Shown: in pieces, positions 50,114 to 62,534 of the stretch
Layout of the letters: every line of letters starts with the position of its first letter
Position numbering within the stretch: position 1 is the first letter of the stretch
From: CAWJLS01 sp963843755
GTDB lineage: Bacteria; Acidobacteriota; Thermoanaerobaculia; Multivoradales; DATKCC01
Direction: 5' to 3'
Length of the DNA: 64,000 bases
Assembly: GCA_963843755.1 (NCBI GenBank)
Contig: CAWJLS010000004.1
Span: 357,299-421,298, forward strand
Made by a program: the position numbers and the translations under genes
Notes under the pieces: model-generated
Told to the model about the DNA's origin: nothing
Database searches by the model: none
The model's input: the letters and a program-made list of their open reading frames with translations, nothing else

Positions 50114-51452
50114 GCGCCGCTTGCCGGCCGGCTACCACCGGTCGGTGTTCTTCAAGCTGGTGGCGATCATGATCGCCATGGCCACGATCCTTCTGGGACT
50201 GGTGGTGGGCTTCTTCTTCCACTACGTGGGGCCGAGCCTCAACGAGTCGATGTACAGCCTGTCGAACGAGTCGATGCGCCTGATCGCGGACTCGGCGCCG
50301 GATCTGGACCAGGCTCGGGGGCTGGCGGCCCGGCTCGACCTCGAGATCCGTTACGAGGGGCCGGCCGGCGCGTGGACGACGGCACCCGGGGTGCCGAGCG
50401 TCGCCGAGCTGCGCGCCGGCGACGAGAGCCGGTTCGATGGCTCCCGCTATGCGGTCGCCCCCGCGCCCGACGGCGGCAGCTACGTCTTCGCGTGGACGAT
50501 CTGGCGCCGGCTCCGGCGTGTCCACACGATGGTGATCACGTTGTTGGTCGTCCTCATGGTCGCCGTCATCTTCGCGGCCCACGTCCTCCTGCAGCGCCTG
50601 CTGCGGCCGTTGCGCGGCCTGGCCGACGGGGTCGCGCGGCTGAGCGAAGGCGAGCTCGACGTCGAGCTCGCCAACCCCACGCGGGACGAGTTCGGGGCCC
50701 TGACGGACGCCTTCAACCAGATGGTCGGCCGGATCCGCGGGATGATCCGCGCCCGCGATCAGCTCCTGCTCGACGTGAGCCACGAGCTGAGGTCGCCGCT
50801 GACGCGGCTGAAGGTGGCGCTCGAGCTGCTGCCCGCGCCGCCCGACGGCCCGACCGAGCGGGGGACCAGGGAGGGGATGGCCGCGGATCTCGCCGAGATG
50901 GAGGTGATGATCGGCGAGCTCCTGGAGCTCGAGCGGCTCGAGGAGGGCGGCATCCGCACGGCGCCGACCGATCTCGTCGCCCTCGCCGACGCGGTGGCGG
51001 CGGCCTACCGGGACCGGCCGCCCGGGGTCCAGTTGGCCGTGCAGGTGGACGCGGACCCTGGGGCGCTGGTGCTCGACCTCGACGCCGACAAGATGAGGAT
51101 GGCGATCCGCAACCTGGTCGAGAACGGGGTCAAGTACTCGCTGCCGGACAGCCGGCCAGTGGAGGTGTCGGTCGAGGTGTCGGTCGCCGCCGCCGGCGAG
51201 CGGGTCGTTGTCCGGGTCACCGACGACGGGCCGGGGGTTCCGGACGATGAGATCGCCAGCGTCTTCGAGCCGTTCTTCCGCGTCGACCGCTCGCGCTCGA
51301 AGAAGACCGGCGGGTACGGGCTCGGCCTGAGCATCGCAAGACGCATCGTCGAGGCTCACGGCGGCTCGCTCACCCTGTCCAACAACCCGGGGCGGGGGGC
51401 GACCTTCGAGGTGACGCTGCCCGCCGGCGAGGGCGGTCTCCGGTCCTCGTAA
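50106..51452 (+). CDS. Sensor histidine kinase
   Basis: A 448-residue membrane kinase. The GTG at 50106 lies within the last codons of the response-regulator gene. Domains: a first membrane helix (AIMIAMATILLGLVVGFFFH), a short periplasmic sensor of about 95 residues, a second helix (MVITLLVVLMVAVIFAAHVL), HAMP (RPLRGLADGVARLSEGE), dimerisation helix with the phospho-His in DVSHELRSPLTRLKV, and HATPase with N box NLVENGVKYS, G1 DDGPGVPD, F box FEPFFRVD and G2 GGYGLGLSI. Partner of the OmpR-type regulator; layout resembles CpxA/R-like envelope-stress pairs that control MacAB-type exporters. Confidence 0.95.
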   Translation: MGERRLPAGYHRSVFFKLVAIMIAMATILLGLVVGFFFHYVGPSLNESMYSLSNESMRLIADSAPDLDQARGLAARLDLEIRYEGPAGAWTTAPGVPSVAELRAGDESRFDGSRYAVAPAPDGGSYVFAWTIWRRLRRVHTMVITLLVVLMVAVIFAAHVLLQRLLRPLRGLADGVARLSEGELDVELANPTRDEFGALTDAFNQMVGRIRGMIRARDQLLLDVSHELRSPLTRLKVALELLPAPPDGPTERGTREGMAADLAEMEVMIGELLELERLEEGGIRTAPTDLVALADAVAAAYRDRPPGVQLAVQVDADPGALVLDLDADKMRMAIRNLVENGVKYSLPDSRPVEVSVEVSVAAAGERVVVRVTDDGPGVPDDEIASVFEPFFRVDRSRSKKTGGYGLGLSIARRIVEAHGGSLTLSNNPGRGATFEVTLPAGEGGLRSS

Positions 51453-51461
51453 CATAGGGGC

Positions 51462-52346
51462 GTGTTCCGGCCCGAAGCCCTGTCCGCCGACCTCCCGTTC
51501 ACCCGCATCAGGATGGCAAGGACCTTCCTGGGGCGACCGCTCCACGAGGTCTCGGCATATCGGGTCGGTGACCTGCTGGTGGACTGCGGCCCGCCGCCGA
51601 CCGCCGGGTGCCTGGCCGACTGGTGCCGGGAGGCGATGGAGCACGCCCCGATCGACAGGGTGGTGCTGACCCATCATCACGAGGACCACGTGGGCGGGGC
51701 GGCGGCGCTCCGGGAGGCGCTCGGCCTGCCGGTCTTCGCCCCGGTCTCGGCAGTGCCGATCCTGGCCGAGGGGCTGCGCATGCCGCTCTACCGGCGGGTG
51801 GTCTGGGGCTCGCCGCGGCGGGTGCGGCCGGAGCCGCTGGGGGAGGAGGTCGTGGTCCGACTGGCGGGCGAGGAGCTCCGGTTCGCGGTGGTACCGACCC
51901 CGGGGCATGCGTTCGACCACGTCTGCCTCTGGGAGCCGTTCCGCCGGTGGCTGATCTCGGGCGACCTCTACGTCCACCCGCGGGTCAAGTACCTGCGGCG
52001 GATCGAGGACGCCTGGGTCCATCTCGCGTCCCTCCGGCGGGTCCTGGCGCTCGGGCCGGAGATCCTGATCTGTGCCCATGCCGGGCTGGTACGCAATGCC
52101 TGCGCCGCGATCGAGGCCAAGATCGCCTGGTGGGAAGGGCTGGCCGGGGAGGCGCGGGCGCTCCGGGACCGGGGGTGGCCGGTCCGCCGGATCACCCGCC
52201 GCCTCCTGGGGCGCGAGGGGTTCCTCTTCTACGCCAGCTTCGGCGACTTCGCGAAGGGCAACCTGGTGCGCAGCCTGCTGGCCGGGCCGCCGCCCACGGA
52301 CGAGGCTGGGCGGGGTCGCCGTCATCGGATACGCTCCCGGCCATGA
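51462..52346 (+). CDS. MBL-fold hydrolase coupled to purM
   Basis: A 294-residue metallo-beta-lactamase-fold protein. The metal motif is HHHEDH at 71-76 (VLTHHHEDHVGG), followed by VVPTPGHAFDHVCLW, LISGDLYVHP and ILICAHAGLV as the third and fourth ligands. The C-terminal half (RDRGWPVRRITRRLLGREGF, then FASFGDFAKGNLVRSLL-like) is typical of a glyoxalase-II-like subgroup of unknown substrate. Starts at the GTG at 51462, ten bases after the kinase stop; its stop overlaps the purM ATG (ATGA). The reason for the coupling is unknown. Confidence 0.87.
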   Translation: MFRPEALSADLPFTRIRMARTFLGRPLHEVSAYRVGDLLVDCGPPPTAGCLADWCREAMEHAPIDRVVLTHHHEDHVGGAAALREALGLPVFAPVSAVPILAEGLRMPLYRRVVWGSPRRVRPEPLGEEVVVRLAGEELRFAVVPTPGHAFDHVCLWEPFRRWLISGDLYVHPRVKYLRRIEDAWVHLASLRRVLALGPEILICAHAGLVRNACAAIEAKIAWWEGLAGEARALRDRGWPVRRITRRLLGREGFLFYASFGDFAKGNLVRSLLAGPPPTDEAGRGRRHRIRSRP

Positions 52347-53476
52347 CCGAAGACGGCTCGACATCGCAGAAAGGGCAGCAGGGGCAGAAGGGCGCCTACG
52401 CCGCGGCCGGCGTCGACATCGATGCCCAGGACCGGGCGCTCGCCCAGGTCAAGAAGCTCGCCAAGAAGACCTTCACCCCGGGGGTGTTGACCGAGATCGG
52501 CAGCTTCGGTGGGCTGTTCCGGCCGGACCTGTCGGGGCTCGAGGACCCGGTGCTGGTGGCCTCGGCCGACGGCGTCGGGACGAAGCTGATGGTCGCCCGC
52601 ATGGTGGGGGACTACTCCGGCGTCGGGCGCGACCTGGTCAACCACTGTGTCAACGACATCCTGGTCCAGGGGGCGCGGCCCATCTTCTTCATGGACTACG
52701 TCGGCGCGGGTGTGCTGGAGCCGGAGGCGATGGTGGAGCTGATCGGCGGTGTGGCGGCCGGCTGCAAGGAGAACGGCTGTGCTCTCCTCGGCGGCGAGAC
52801 GGCCGAGATGCCCGGGTTCTACGACGCGGGGGACTACGAGCTGGTCGGCTTCATCGTCGGCCTGGTCGACCGGCCGGCGATCCTGCCCCGCTCGGCGCCC
52901 GAGGAGCGGGTGGGGCCTGGGGACGTGCTGGTCGGCCTGCCGTCTGCCGGGCTCCACACCAACGGCTACTCGCTGGCGCGGCGGGTGTTCTTCGACCGCC
53001 TGGGGCTGGCCCCCGGCGACCCGATCCCGGGCGCCGAGGACAGCCGGCCGGTCGGCCGCATCCTGCTCGACCCCCACCTCTCGTACCTGGACGCGATCGG
53101 CCCGCTGCTGGGCCATCCCGGTCTGCATGCCCTGGCCCACGTCACCGGCGGCGGCCTGACCGACAACCTGCCGCGCGTGCTGCCGAAGAAGACTCACGCC
53201 TTCATCCGTTTCGGCACCTGGGACGTGCCGGAGCTCTTCCGTCAGATCCAGCTCCACGGCGAGGTGGGGACGGAGGAGATGCTCCAGGTCTTCAACATGG
53301 GAGTCGGGATGGTGCTGGTGGTCGGGCGCGACCACTTGCGGGAGGTGCTCGCCGCGCTCCGCAAACGCAAGACGCCGGGCTTCGTCCTGGGCAGCGTCCA
53401 GAAGGGAGGTTCCGGCGTGGTCTACGACCTGGGCTCGGTCGACCTGGGCTCGGTCGGGGCCGGGGAGGAGGAGTGA
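52343..53476 (+). CDS. purM: Phosphoribosylformylglycinamidine cyclo-ligase
   Basis: AIR synthetase, step 5 of purine synthesis. The 377-residue chain has the family motifs YAAAGVDIDAQ, LVASADGVGTKLMVAR, NHCVNDILVQGARPIFFMDY, LLGGETAEMPGFY and LAHVTGGGLTDNLPRVLP. A Gln/Gly-rich N-terminal tail (EDGSTSQKGQQGQK) and a tandem repeat at the C-terminus (DLGSVDLGSVG, from a 15-base DNA repeat) are additions. ATG at 52343 overlaps the MBL gene; the stop overlaps purN by GTGA. Confidence 0.97.
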   Translation: MTEDGSTSQKGQQGQKGAYAAAGVDIDAQDRALAQVKKLAKKTFTPGVLTEIGSFGGLFRPDLSGLEDPVLVASADGVGTKLMVARMVGDYSGVGRDLVNHCVNDILVQGARPIFFMDYVGAGVLEPEAMVELIGGVAAGCKENGCALLGGETAEMPGFYDAGDYELVGFIVGLVDRPAILPRSAPEERVGPGDVLVGLPSAGLHTNGYSLARRVFFDRLGLAPGDPIPGAEDSRPVGRILLDPHLSYLDAIGPLLGHPGLHALAHVTGGGLTDNLPRVLPKKTHAFIRFGTWDVPELFRQIQLHGEVGTEEMLQVFNMGVGMVLVVGRDHLREVLAALRKRKTPGFVLGSVQKGGSGVVYDLGSVDLGSVGAGEEE

Positions 53477-54165
53477 GCGGGCCGGGGGTTCCGGGGCGGT
53501 GGGAGCCGCTGGATCGGCCGGCTCGGCTGGCGGTGTTGCTCTCCGGCCGGGGGAGCAACTTCCTGGCGATCCACCAGGCGGTGACACAGGGCGCACTGCC
53601 CGCGGAGATCGTGGCCGTCGTCTCCGACCGGCCGGAGGCCCCGGGGCTGGATCGGGCGCGCACCCTCGGGCTGCCCGCCCACGCCGTGGCGCGCCGCACG
53701 CCCTCGGGGGCCCTCGGGCGCGAGGAGCACGAGGCGCAGGTGCTGGCCGTTCTGGAGGAGGCCGGGACGGAATGGGTCTGCCTCGCCGGCTACATGCGTC
53801 TGCTGTCGGCCGGCTTCGTCGCCCGCTACCGCCACCGGATGGTCAACATCCATCCCAGCCTGCTCCCGGCCTTTCCCGGGCTGGCGGCGCAAGAGCAGGC
53901 GATCGAGCACGGGGTGCGGGTTGCCGGGTGCACCGTCCACCTGGTGGATGAGGGGTTGGACAGCGGGCCGATTGTCGAGCAGCGCTGCGTGCCGGTCCTG
54001 GACGGAGACACCGCGGAGTCGCTGTCAGGGCGAATCCTGGCGAAGGAGCACGAGGCGTACGTCGCCGCGCTCACCCGCCTCCTCACCGAGCCGTGGACGG
54101 TCGAAGGGCGTCGCCTGCTCTTCGGAGGGGGCGACGCCGTGGCCGATTTCGCGGAGCGGGAATAG
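53473..54165 (+). CDS. purN: Phosphoribosylglycinamide formyltransferase
   Basis: GAR transformylase using 10-formyl-THF, step 3 of purine synthesis. The 230-residue chain has ARLAVLLSGRGSNFLAI (substrate phosphate loop), the catalytic Asn-His of MVNIHPSLLPAFPG, and Asp in HLVDEGLDSGPI. The first 17 residues are an extra tail. GTG at 53473 overlaps purM, so the two purine genes are coupled. The C-terminal stretch (EGRRLLFGGGDAVADF) is longer than in E. coli PurN. Confidence 0.96.
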   Translation: MSGPGVPGRWEPLDRPARLAVLLSGRGSNFLAIHQAVTQGALPAEIVAVVSDRPEAPGLDRARTLGLPAHAVARRTPSGALGREEHEAQVLAVLEEAGTEWVCLAGYMRLLSAGFVARYRHRMVNIHPSLLPAFPGLAAQEQAIEHGVRVAGCTVHLVDEGLDSGPIVEQRCVPVLDGDTAESLSGRILAKEHEAYVAALTRLLTEPWTVEGRRLLFGGGDAVADFAERE

Positions 54166-54201
54166 CCCCCCGGCGGAGCCTGTTAGAGGGTGCGTTCGCG
54201 A

Positions 54202-54231
54202 GCACGGTGACGGGGAATTCCCCGGGCGTGC
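54202..54231. promoter_or_regulatory. Long palindrome upstream of the rRNA promoters
   Basis: A perfect 14-bp palindrome CGGGGAATTCCCCG (54211-54224) is set within an outer dyad GCACG (54202-54206) and CGTGC (54227-54231). It lies 37 bases after the purN stop and 56 bases before the first rRNA -35. It may be a transcript-end structure for purN, since no T-run follows, or a binding site for a dimeric regulator. Confidence 0.5.
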
Positions 54232-54286
54232 CCGCGGTTGAAAGTAGATGGACGGACGAGGTAGAGACGCCGAACGAACCGAGGGG

Positions 54287-54315
54287 TTGACACGGCGAAT
54301 CGACCTCACTACAAT
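54287..54315 (+). promoter_or_regulatory. rRNA promoter P1
   Basis: TTGACA (54287-54292), 17-base spacer, TACAAT (54310-54315), followed by a GC-rich discriminator (CCGCCC). First of three tandem promoters for the rRNA operon. The discriminator composition is the kind linked to growth-rate and (p)ppGpp control. Confidence 0.85.
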
Positions 54316-54501
54316 CCGCCCTCCGGCGCGACGAACGCCGGATGCCTCGACGGGCGTTGCCCCCGAGGCAGGAAGTTCCTTGAACAGCCAGTGACCGCGG
54401 GACGCACGTCGTCCGCTGGTCGTCGCAGCAGCCAAACTCAGGCCACAGCAAATCGGATCGCCGCGGTCCCACGCGGATCGGAGCGAATCTGACGAAGGGG
54501 G

Positions 54502-54530
54502 TTGACGGGGTGTGACGCTCCGGCTACAAT
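54502..54530 (+). promoter_or_regulatory. rRNA promoter P2
   Basis: TTGACG (54502-54507), 17-base spacer, TACAAT (54525-54530), GC-rich discriminator (CCCGC). The same GGGGTTGAC context as P1, which indicates a duplicated promoter unit 215 bases downstream. Confidence 0.85.
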
Positions 54531-54654
54531 CCCGCTTCCGCGCGGGCGGACGGCTTCGGCCGGCCCGAGCGGTGAGGTTTGAGCACGGCGGCGATGACGC
54601 CCATCGGGTGTCGGTTCGTCGGTCACTTGGAACGCCGAGGGGCGAAATCGGGGG

Positions 54655-54684
54655 TTGACTCCGAGGGACGTTCCGCGGTAGGAT
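54655..54684 (+). promoter_or_regulatory. rRNA promoter P3
   Basis: TTGACT (54655-54660), 18-base spacer, TAGGAT (54679-54684). Again preceded by GGGG. Slightly weaker than P1 and P2 by match. The transcript would begin just before the leader with the boxA-like element. Confidence 0.75.
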
Positions 54685-54722
54685 CGGCATCTGCGCCGCC
54701 GAGCGCTGGCGCAGGGATGGTC

Positions 54723-54760
54723 GGTTCTTTGAAAACTAAATAGAGAAGAGAAGGGCAACG
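54723..54760 (+). promoter_or_regulatory. rRNA leader: boxA-like element and 5' half of the 16S processing stem
   Basis: GGTTCTTTGAAAA (54723-54735) resembles the rrn boxA antitermination element. It runs into AAACTAAATAGAGAAG (54733-54748) and GCAACG (54755-54760), which are complementary to 56505-56530 beyond the 16S gene, giving the long stem that RNase III would cut. The remaining region 54166-54875 holds P1-P3, the palindrome above and short GC-rich dyads but no gene. Confidence 0.75.
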
Positions 54761-54875
54761 CCAATTCCGGTTCGACTCGGCTTCGGTCGAGCGAGCCAAT
54801 CCGAATAGCGAAAGCGTGCTCGTCCGATTGAGGCCGGCCTAGCCGGAGTCGGTCGCGACGGGTTTGCCAGACTTC

Positions 54876-56439
<1,564 letters not shown>

Positions 56440-56504
56440 TAACTTCCCCTGGAGTGCCCTGAGATCTCTCGGGCGCCGCCAGCGGGATCAACACCTAGGT
56501 CGAT

Positions 56505-56530
56505 CGTTGCCTTCCTTCTCTATTTAGTTT
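56505..56530 (+). other. 3' half of the 16S processing stem
   Basis: CGTTGC (56505-56510), then CTTCTCTATTTAGTTT (56515-56530), is complementary to the 16S leader at 54733-54760 with a small bulge. Expected RNase III site. It lies between the 16S 3' end and tRNA-Ile. Confidence 0.8.
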
Positions 56531-56556
56531 CCAGGGAATCGGCCGAGTCCCTGCCT

Positions 56557-56633
<77 letters not shown>

Positions 56634-56696
56634 GATCGGCGTACCGGCCCGCTCTGGGCTCGTCTCCTCGAGACGCGAGCGCGCATCGCCTTCCAA

Positions 56697-56772
56697 GGGG
56701 CTGTAGCTCAGATGGGAGAGCGCCGCCCTTGCAAGGCGGAGGTCGTCGGTTCGATCCCGATCAGCTCCACCA
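56697..56772 (+). tRNA. tRNA-Ala(TGC)
   Basis: A 76-base cloverleaf. Acceptor GGGGCTG (56697-56703) pairs with CAGCTCC (56762-56768) with one G-T pair near the end, then discriminator A and CCA (56770-56772). Anticodon loop CTTGCAA gives TGC. Second tRNA of the rRNA spacer, the usual Ile-Ala order. Confidence 0.96.
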
Positions 56773-56882
56773 CGGAACGGTCGGGCGAGGTGACGGGGGA
56801 TCCTGGAATGCACGGTGACGAATCGATGGTTCGTCAGCGTGGATCCTAGAGATCCTCGCCGCGGAAGCGGCGAAGTGAAGGA

Positions 56883-56923
56883 TCTTTGACAACTGAATCG
56901 GGTAAAAAGCAATAGGATTCGCC
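56883..56923 (+). promoter_or_regulatory. 23S leader: boxA-like element and 5' half of the 23S processing stem
   Basis: TCTTTGACAACTGAATC (from 56883) echoes the 16S boxA region. From AATCGGGT (56896) to GCC (56923) the sequence is complementary, with two mismatches, to 59958-59985 beyond the 23S gene, forming the 23S processing stem. Confidence 0.75.
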
Positions 56924-56944
56924 AAGTGTGAAGCACTCAAGCTT

Positions 56945-59942
<2,998 letters not shown>

Positions 59943-59957
59943 TCTGTCTTCACACCC

Positions 59958-59985
59958 GGCGGATCCTATTGCTTTTGACCCGATT
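59958..59985 (+). other. 3' half of the 23S processing stem
   Basis: Complement of 56896-56923 (GGCGGATCCTATTGCTTTTG, then ACCCGATT). Lies between 23S and 5S. Confidence 0.75.
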
Positions 59986-60032
59986 TGGTTGACAGAGCAC
60001 CCTGTGCTCTTTGCAATGACGTAGATCGAGTT

Positions 60033-60150
60033 TCCCGGTGACTGTAGCGAGGGGGAAACACCCGTTCCCATTCCGAACACGGCAGTTAAGCCCCTCAGCG
60101 CCGATGGTACTGCACTGGAGACGGTGTGGGAGAGTAGGTCGTCGCCGGGA
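60033..60150 (+). rRNA. rrf: 5S ribosomal RNA
   Basis: A 118-base 5S rRNA. The two ends pair (TCCCGGTGAC with GTCGCCGGGA). Landmarks are GAACACGGCAGTTAAGCCCC and GATGGTACTGC, then GGGAGAGTAGGTCGTCGCCG. Last RNA of the operon. Confidence 0.95.
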
Positions 60151-60165
60151 TTAAAATACTGAAAG

Positions 60166-60198
60166 CCCCCGAGTGCCCTTGCGGTACTCGGGGGTTTT
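60166..60198 (+). terminator. rRNA operon terminator
   Basis: Nine-pair stem CCCCCGAGT (60166-60174) with ACTCGGGGG (60186-60194), extended inward by two more pairs, then TTTT. Sixteen bases after 5S. The intrinsic terminator of the operon. Confidence 0.93.
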
Positions 60199-60263
60199 CT
60201 CTTCTGGCGGCATCTCCTCCGCCCGTCTTCCCGCGGGTCCGTGAGCCGATCGCCGGCCGGGCT

Positions 60264-61358
60264 TCAGAGGATGGCGGTCAGCGCCTCGTCCAGGAAGGCC
60301 AGTTGGAGGCGCATCTGGTCCCTCAGGGGCATCGGCCGGATTCCGAGGCGGTCGACCGCCCGGTCGAGTCCCGCCGCGCCCTCGCTCCGATGGATGCGGT
60401 GCGCCCACACGTTGAACCGCTGGCGGCTCGGCAGGTCGACCGGGAGTGGAGCCTCCGGCGGATCGTTCTGTGTCGCCGGAACGTCAAGCGCCCCGTGCCG
60501 CGGACCGGGAACAAGGAAGAGCGGCATCTCGGAGACGATGGTCAACGGGTCGCCGCCGAGGGAGCGGACGAGCTCCATCGAGCTCGGGCGGAAAAGGGAT
60601 GCGGTTTCCGGGTCGCCGCGGTCTGCGAAGTACCGCCGCATGGCGACCGAGTCCGGTCGGGTGCAGAAGCCCTCCGCGATCCGGTCGAAGCCCTTCTCGC
60701 CCCGCCGGTCGATGTCGTGGAGCCGGTAGCCCGCTCTGCGTACCCGCCCCGCGAGGTTGCCGCGGAGGGGCTCGGTCCGATCGATCCAGGCTCGGTCGAG
60801 GAGGAACCAGGGTCCGGCGCCGAAGGCCATGGAGTGAAAGCTCCCGTGCAAGGCGAAGGGAGCCGCTCCCCGAAGGAAGTCGGCCACGCCCCGTGCTTCC
60901 GGCCGTTGGGGTGGCGCTCCGGGCGGAGCGCCGTCCGTCGTCTCGAAACCGAACTCGAGGTCGTCGCCCGGCCGTTCCCGGACGACCGACTCGAAGTAGG
61001 AAGAGAACCGATACCCCCGGCCGGGGGTGCCCAGGTGATCCGTGACGGCGACGGTCGCATTCGGCCATCCCGCGTTGACCGCCGCGCCGTCGGGGTTGAT
61101 GTGGGGCACGATCCGCCAGTGCCAGGCGCCGAGGAGAGGGTCCGACGGGGCGAGCCGGCCAAGGTAGGCGACCCACCGGCCGAGCATCTCCGGGCCGACC
61201 GGCTCGTCCGCGTGGGCGCCGCCGATCAGGCTGACCGACCGCGGTCCTTCTCCGAACGTCCATCCGAGAACCGGGCGGCCCCGGCGGGAGGTGCCGACGA
61301 CCGTGCCGGGCGGGCAGGCCGCGGCGGGCGTGTCGAGAATCTCTTCGATCGGCAGCAT
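60264..61358 (-). CDS. M14-family zinc carboxypeptidase-like protein
   Basis: A 364-residue protein of the M14 peptidase fold. Zinc ligands are His49 and Glu52 of the HxxE motif (GGAHADEPVG), with the third His probably in FALHGSFHSM. NPDG (88-91, HINPDGAAVN) is the usual substrate-side motif. VSLIGGAHADEPVGPEML places the strand before the site as in succinylglutamate desuccinylase/carboxypeptidase-T-like enzymes. It has no signal peptide. The substrate, perhaps a peptidoglycan peptide or an acylated amino acid, cannot be settled. Convergent with the rRNA operon and divergent from the lipoprotein at 61523 (164-base gap). Confidence 0.85.
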   Translation of the reverse strand: MLPIEEILDTPAAACPPGTVVGTSRRGRPVLGWTFGEGPRSVSLIGGAHADEPVGPEMLGRWVAYLGRLAPSDPLLGAWHWRIVPHINPDGAAVNAGWPNATVAVTDHLGTPGRGYRFSSYFESVVRERPGDDLEFGFETTDGAPPGAPPQRPEARGVADFLRGAAPFALHGSFHSMAFGAGPWFLLDRAWIDRTEPLRGNLAGRVRRAGYRLHDIDRRGEKGFDRIAEGFCTRPDSVAMRRYFADRGDPETASLFRPSSMELVRSLGGDPLTIVSEMPLFLVPGPRHGALDVPATQNDPPEAPLPVDLPSRQRFNVWAHRIHRSEGAAGLDRAVDRLGIRPMPLRDQMRLQLAFLDEALTAIL

Positions 61359-61522
61359 CAGCCTATGGCCTCCCGCAGTGAGCGCTGTGTCGCCGTGCCC
61401 GCGGCTCCCGCGCCGGACGCCCGGTCTGCCCGGCGTTGAATCTTTCCCGGGCCAGCAACGTAGGATGAGCCGTACAGAGCCCGATCACCCAGCGCGCGGT
61501 CCGCACCACCGGGAGGAAACTC

Positions 61523-62392
61523 ATGCGATTCACACTGTCCATCGCCGTCATCGCCCTCACCTTCGCCGCCCTCGGCTGCCAGATCGTGGTCGCCGGCGAC
61601 TGCGAACACTCGGCGCCCCGGGAGGCGACCCTCGATGCGGCCGGCGCCACCCACCTCTCGATCGACGTCGGTGCCGGCAGCCTCACCGTGCACGGCGTCG
61701 AAGGTCTCACCGAGGTCCGCGCGACCGGCACCGCCTGTGCGTCGCGCGCCAGCTACCTGGACGACCTCAAGCTCACCGGCGAGCGCCACGGGGACAAACT
61801 GTACCTGAAGGCCGAGTACCCCGAGCGAGTCACCGGCCAGGCGTCCATCGACGTGAGCATCGACCTTCCAGCCGGGATGGACGTCGAGATCGACGACGGG
61901 AGCGGTTCGATGGACGTCGACGGCGTCGGCTCGCTCGACGTCGACGACGGTTCCGGGGGCATCAAGATCCGCGGCGTCGCGGGCGACCTGCACCTCGAGG
62001 ACGGCTCCGGCGGCATGGACATCAACGACGTTCGTGGCAGCGTCGAGATCGTCGATGGCTCCGGTGAGATCGTGGTCCTCGGCGTCGGAGGCAATCTTCG
62101 GGTCGACGACGGCTCCGGCGAGATGACGCTGACGGGGATCGGGGGCACCGTGCGGGTGAGCGACGGCTCCGGCTCGTTTGCCGTCCGCAACGTCGACGGA
62201 GATGTCATCGTCGACGAGGACGGCTCGGGCGACATGGAGGTCACCGGCGTCGGTGGCAGCGTGACGATCGAGGAGGACGGCTCGGGCAGCATCCGGATCG
62301 ACGACGTCAAGGGCGACTTCACCCTCCGCCGGGACGGCTCCGGCTCGGTCGACGTCGACAACGTCCGCGGCCGGGTCTCCGTTCCGGACTGA
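61523..62392 (+). CDS. Lipoprotein with beta-solenoid-like DGSG repeats
   Basis: A 289-residue lipoprotein. The ATG at 61523 follows GGGAGGAAAC. The signal and lipobox (FAALGC) are clear. Residues 45-125 resemble the DUF4097 beta-strand domain (ATHLSIDVGAGSLTVHGVEG). From about 125 to 285 there are nine to ten repeats of about 18-20 residues with the pattern xDDGSGxxxVxxVxGxVxV (for example VDDGSGGIKIRGVAGDLHLE, VDDGSGEMTLTGIGGTVRVS), which predict a right-handed beta-helix. Envelope location is firm; function unknown (adhesive or scaffolding). Confidence 0.85.
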   Translation: MRFTLSIAVIALTFAALGCQIVVAGDCEHSAPREATLDAAGATHLSIDVGAGSLTVHGVEGLTEVRATGTACASRASYLDDLKLTGERHGDKLYLKAEYPERVTGQASIDVSIDLPAGMDVEIDDGSGSMDVDGVGSLDVDDGSGGIKIRGVAGDLHLEDGSGGMDINDVRGSVEIVDGSGEIVVLGVGGNLRVDDGSGEMTLTGIGGTVRVSDGSGSFAVRNVDGDVIVDEDGSGDMEVTGVGGSVTIEEDGSGSIRIDDVKGDFTLRRDGSGSVDVDNVRGRVSVPD

Positions 62393-62534
62393 TCGCCGGC
62401 CCGAGACGCGGCGCGACCGGCGGCTCGGCCCGGTCCATCGACCGGATCAGGCCGGGACCGCCAGGCCGCGCCGGCGCGCCTGGGTCTGGACAACTCCTCC
62501 TCCTTACACGTACACCCGAGCAAGGAGGTCACCC

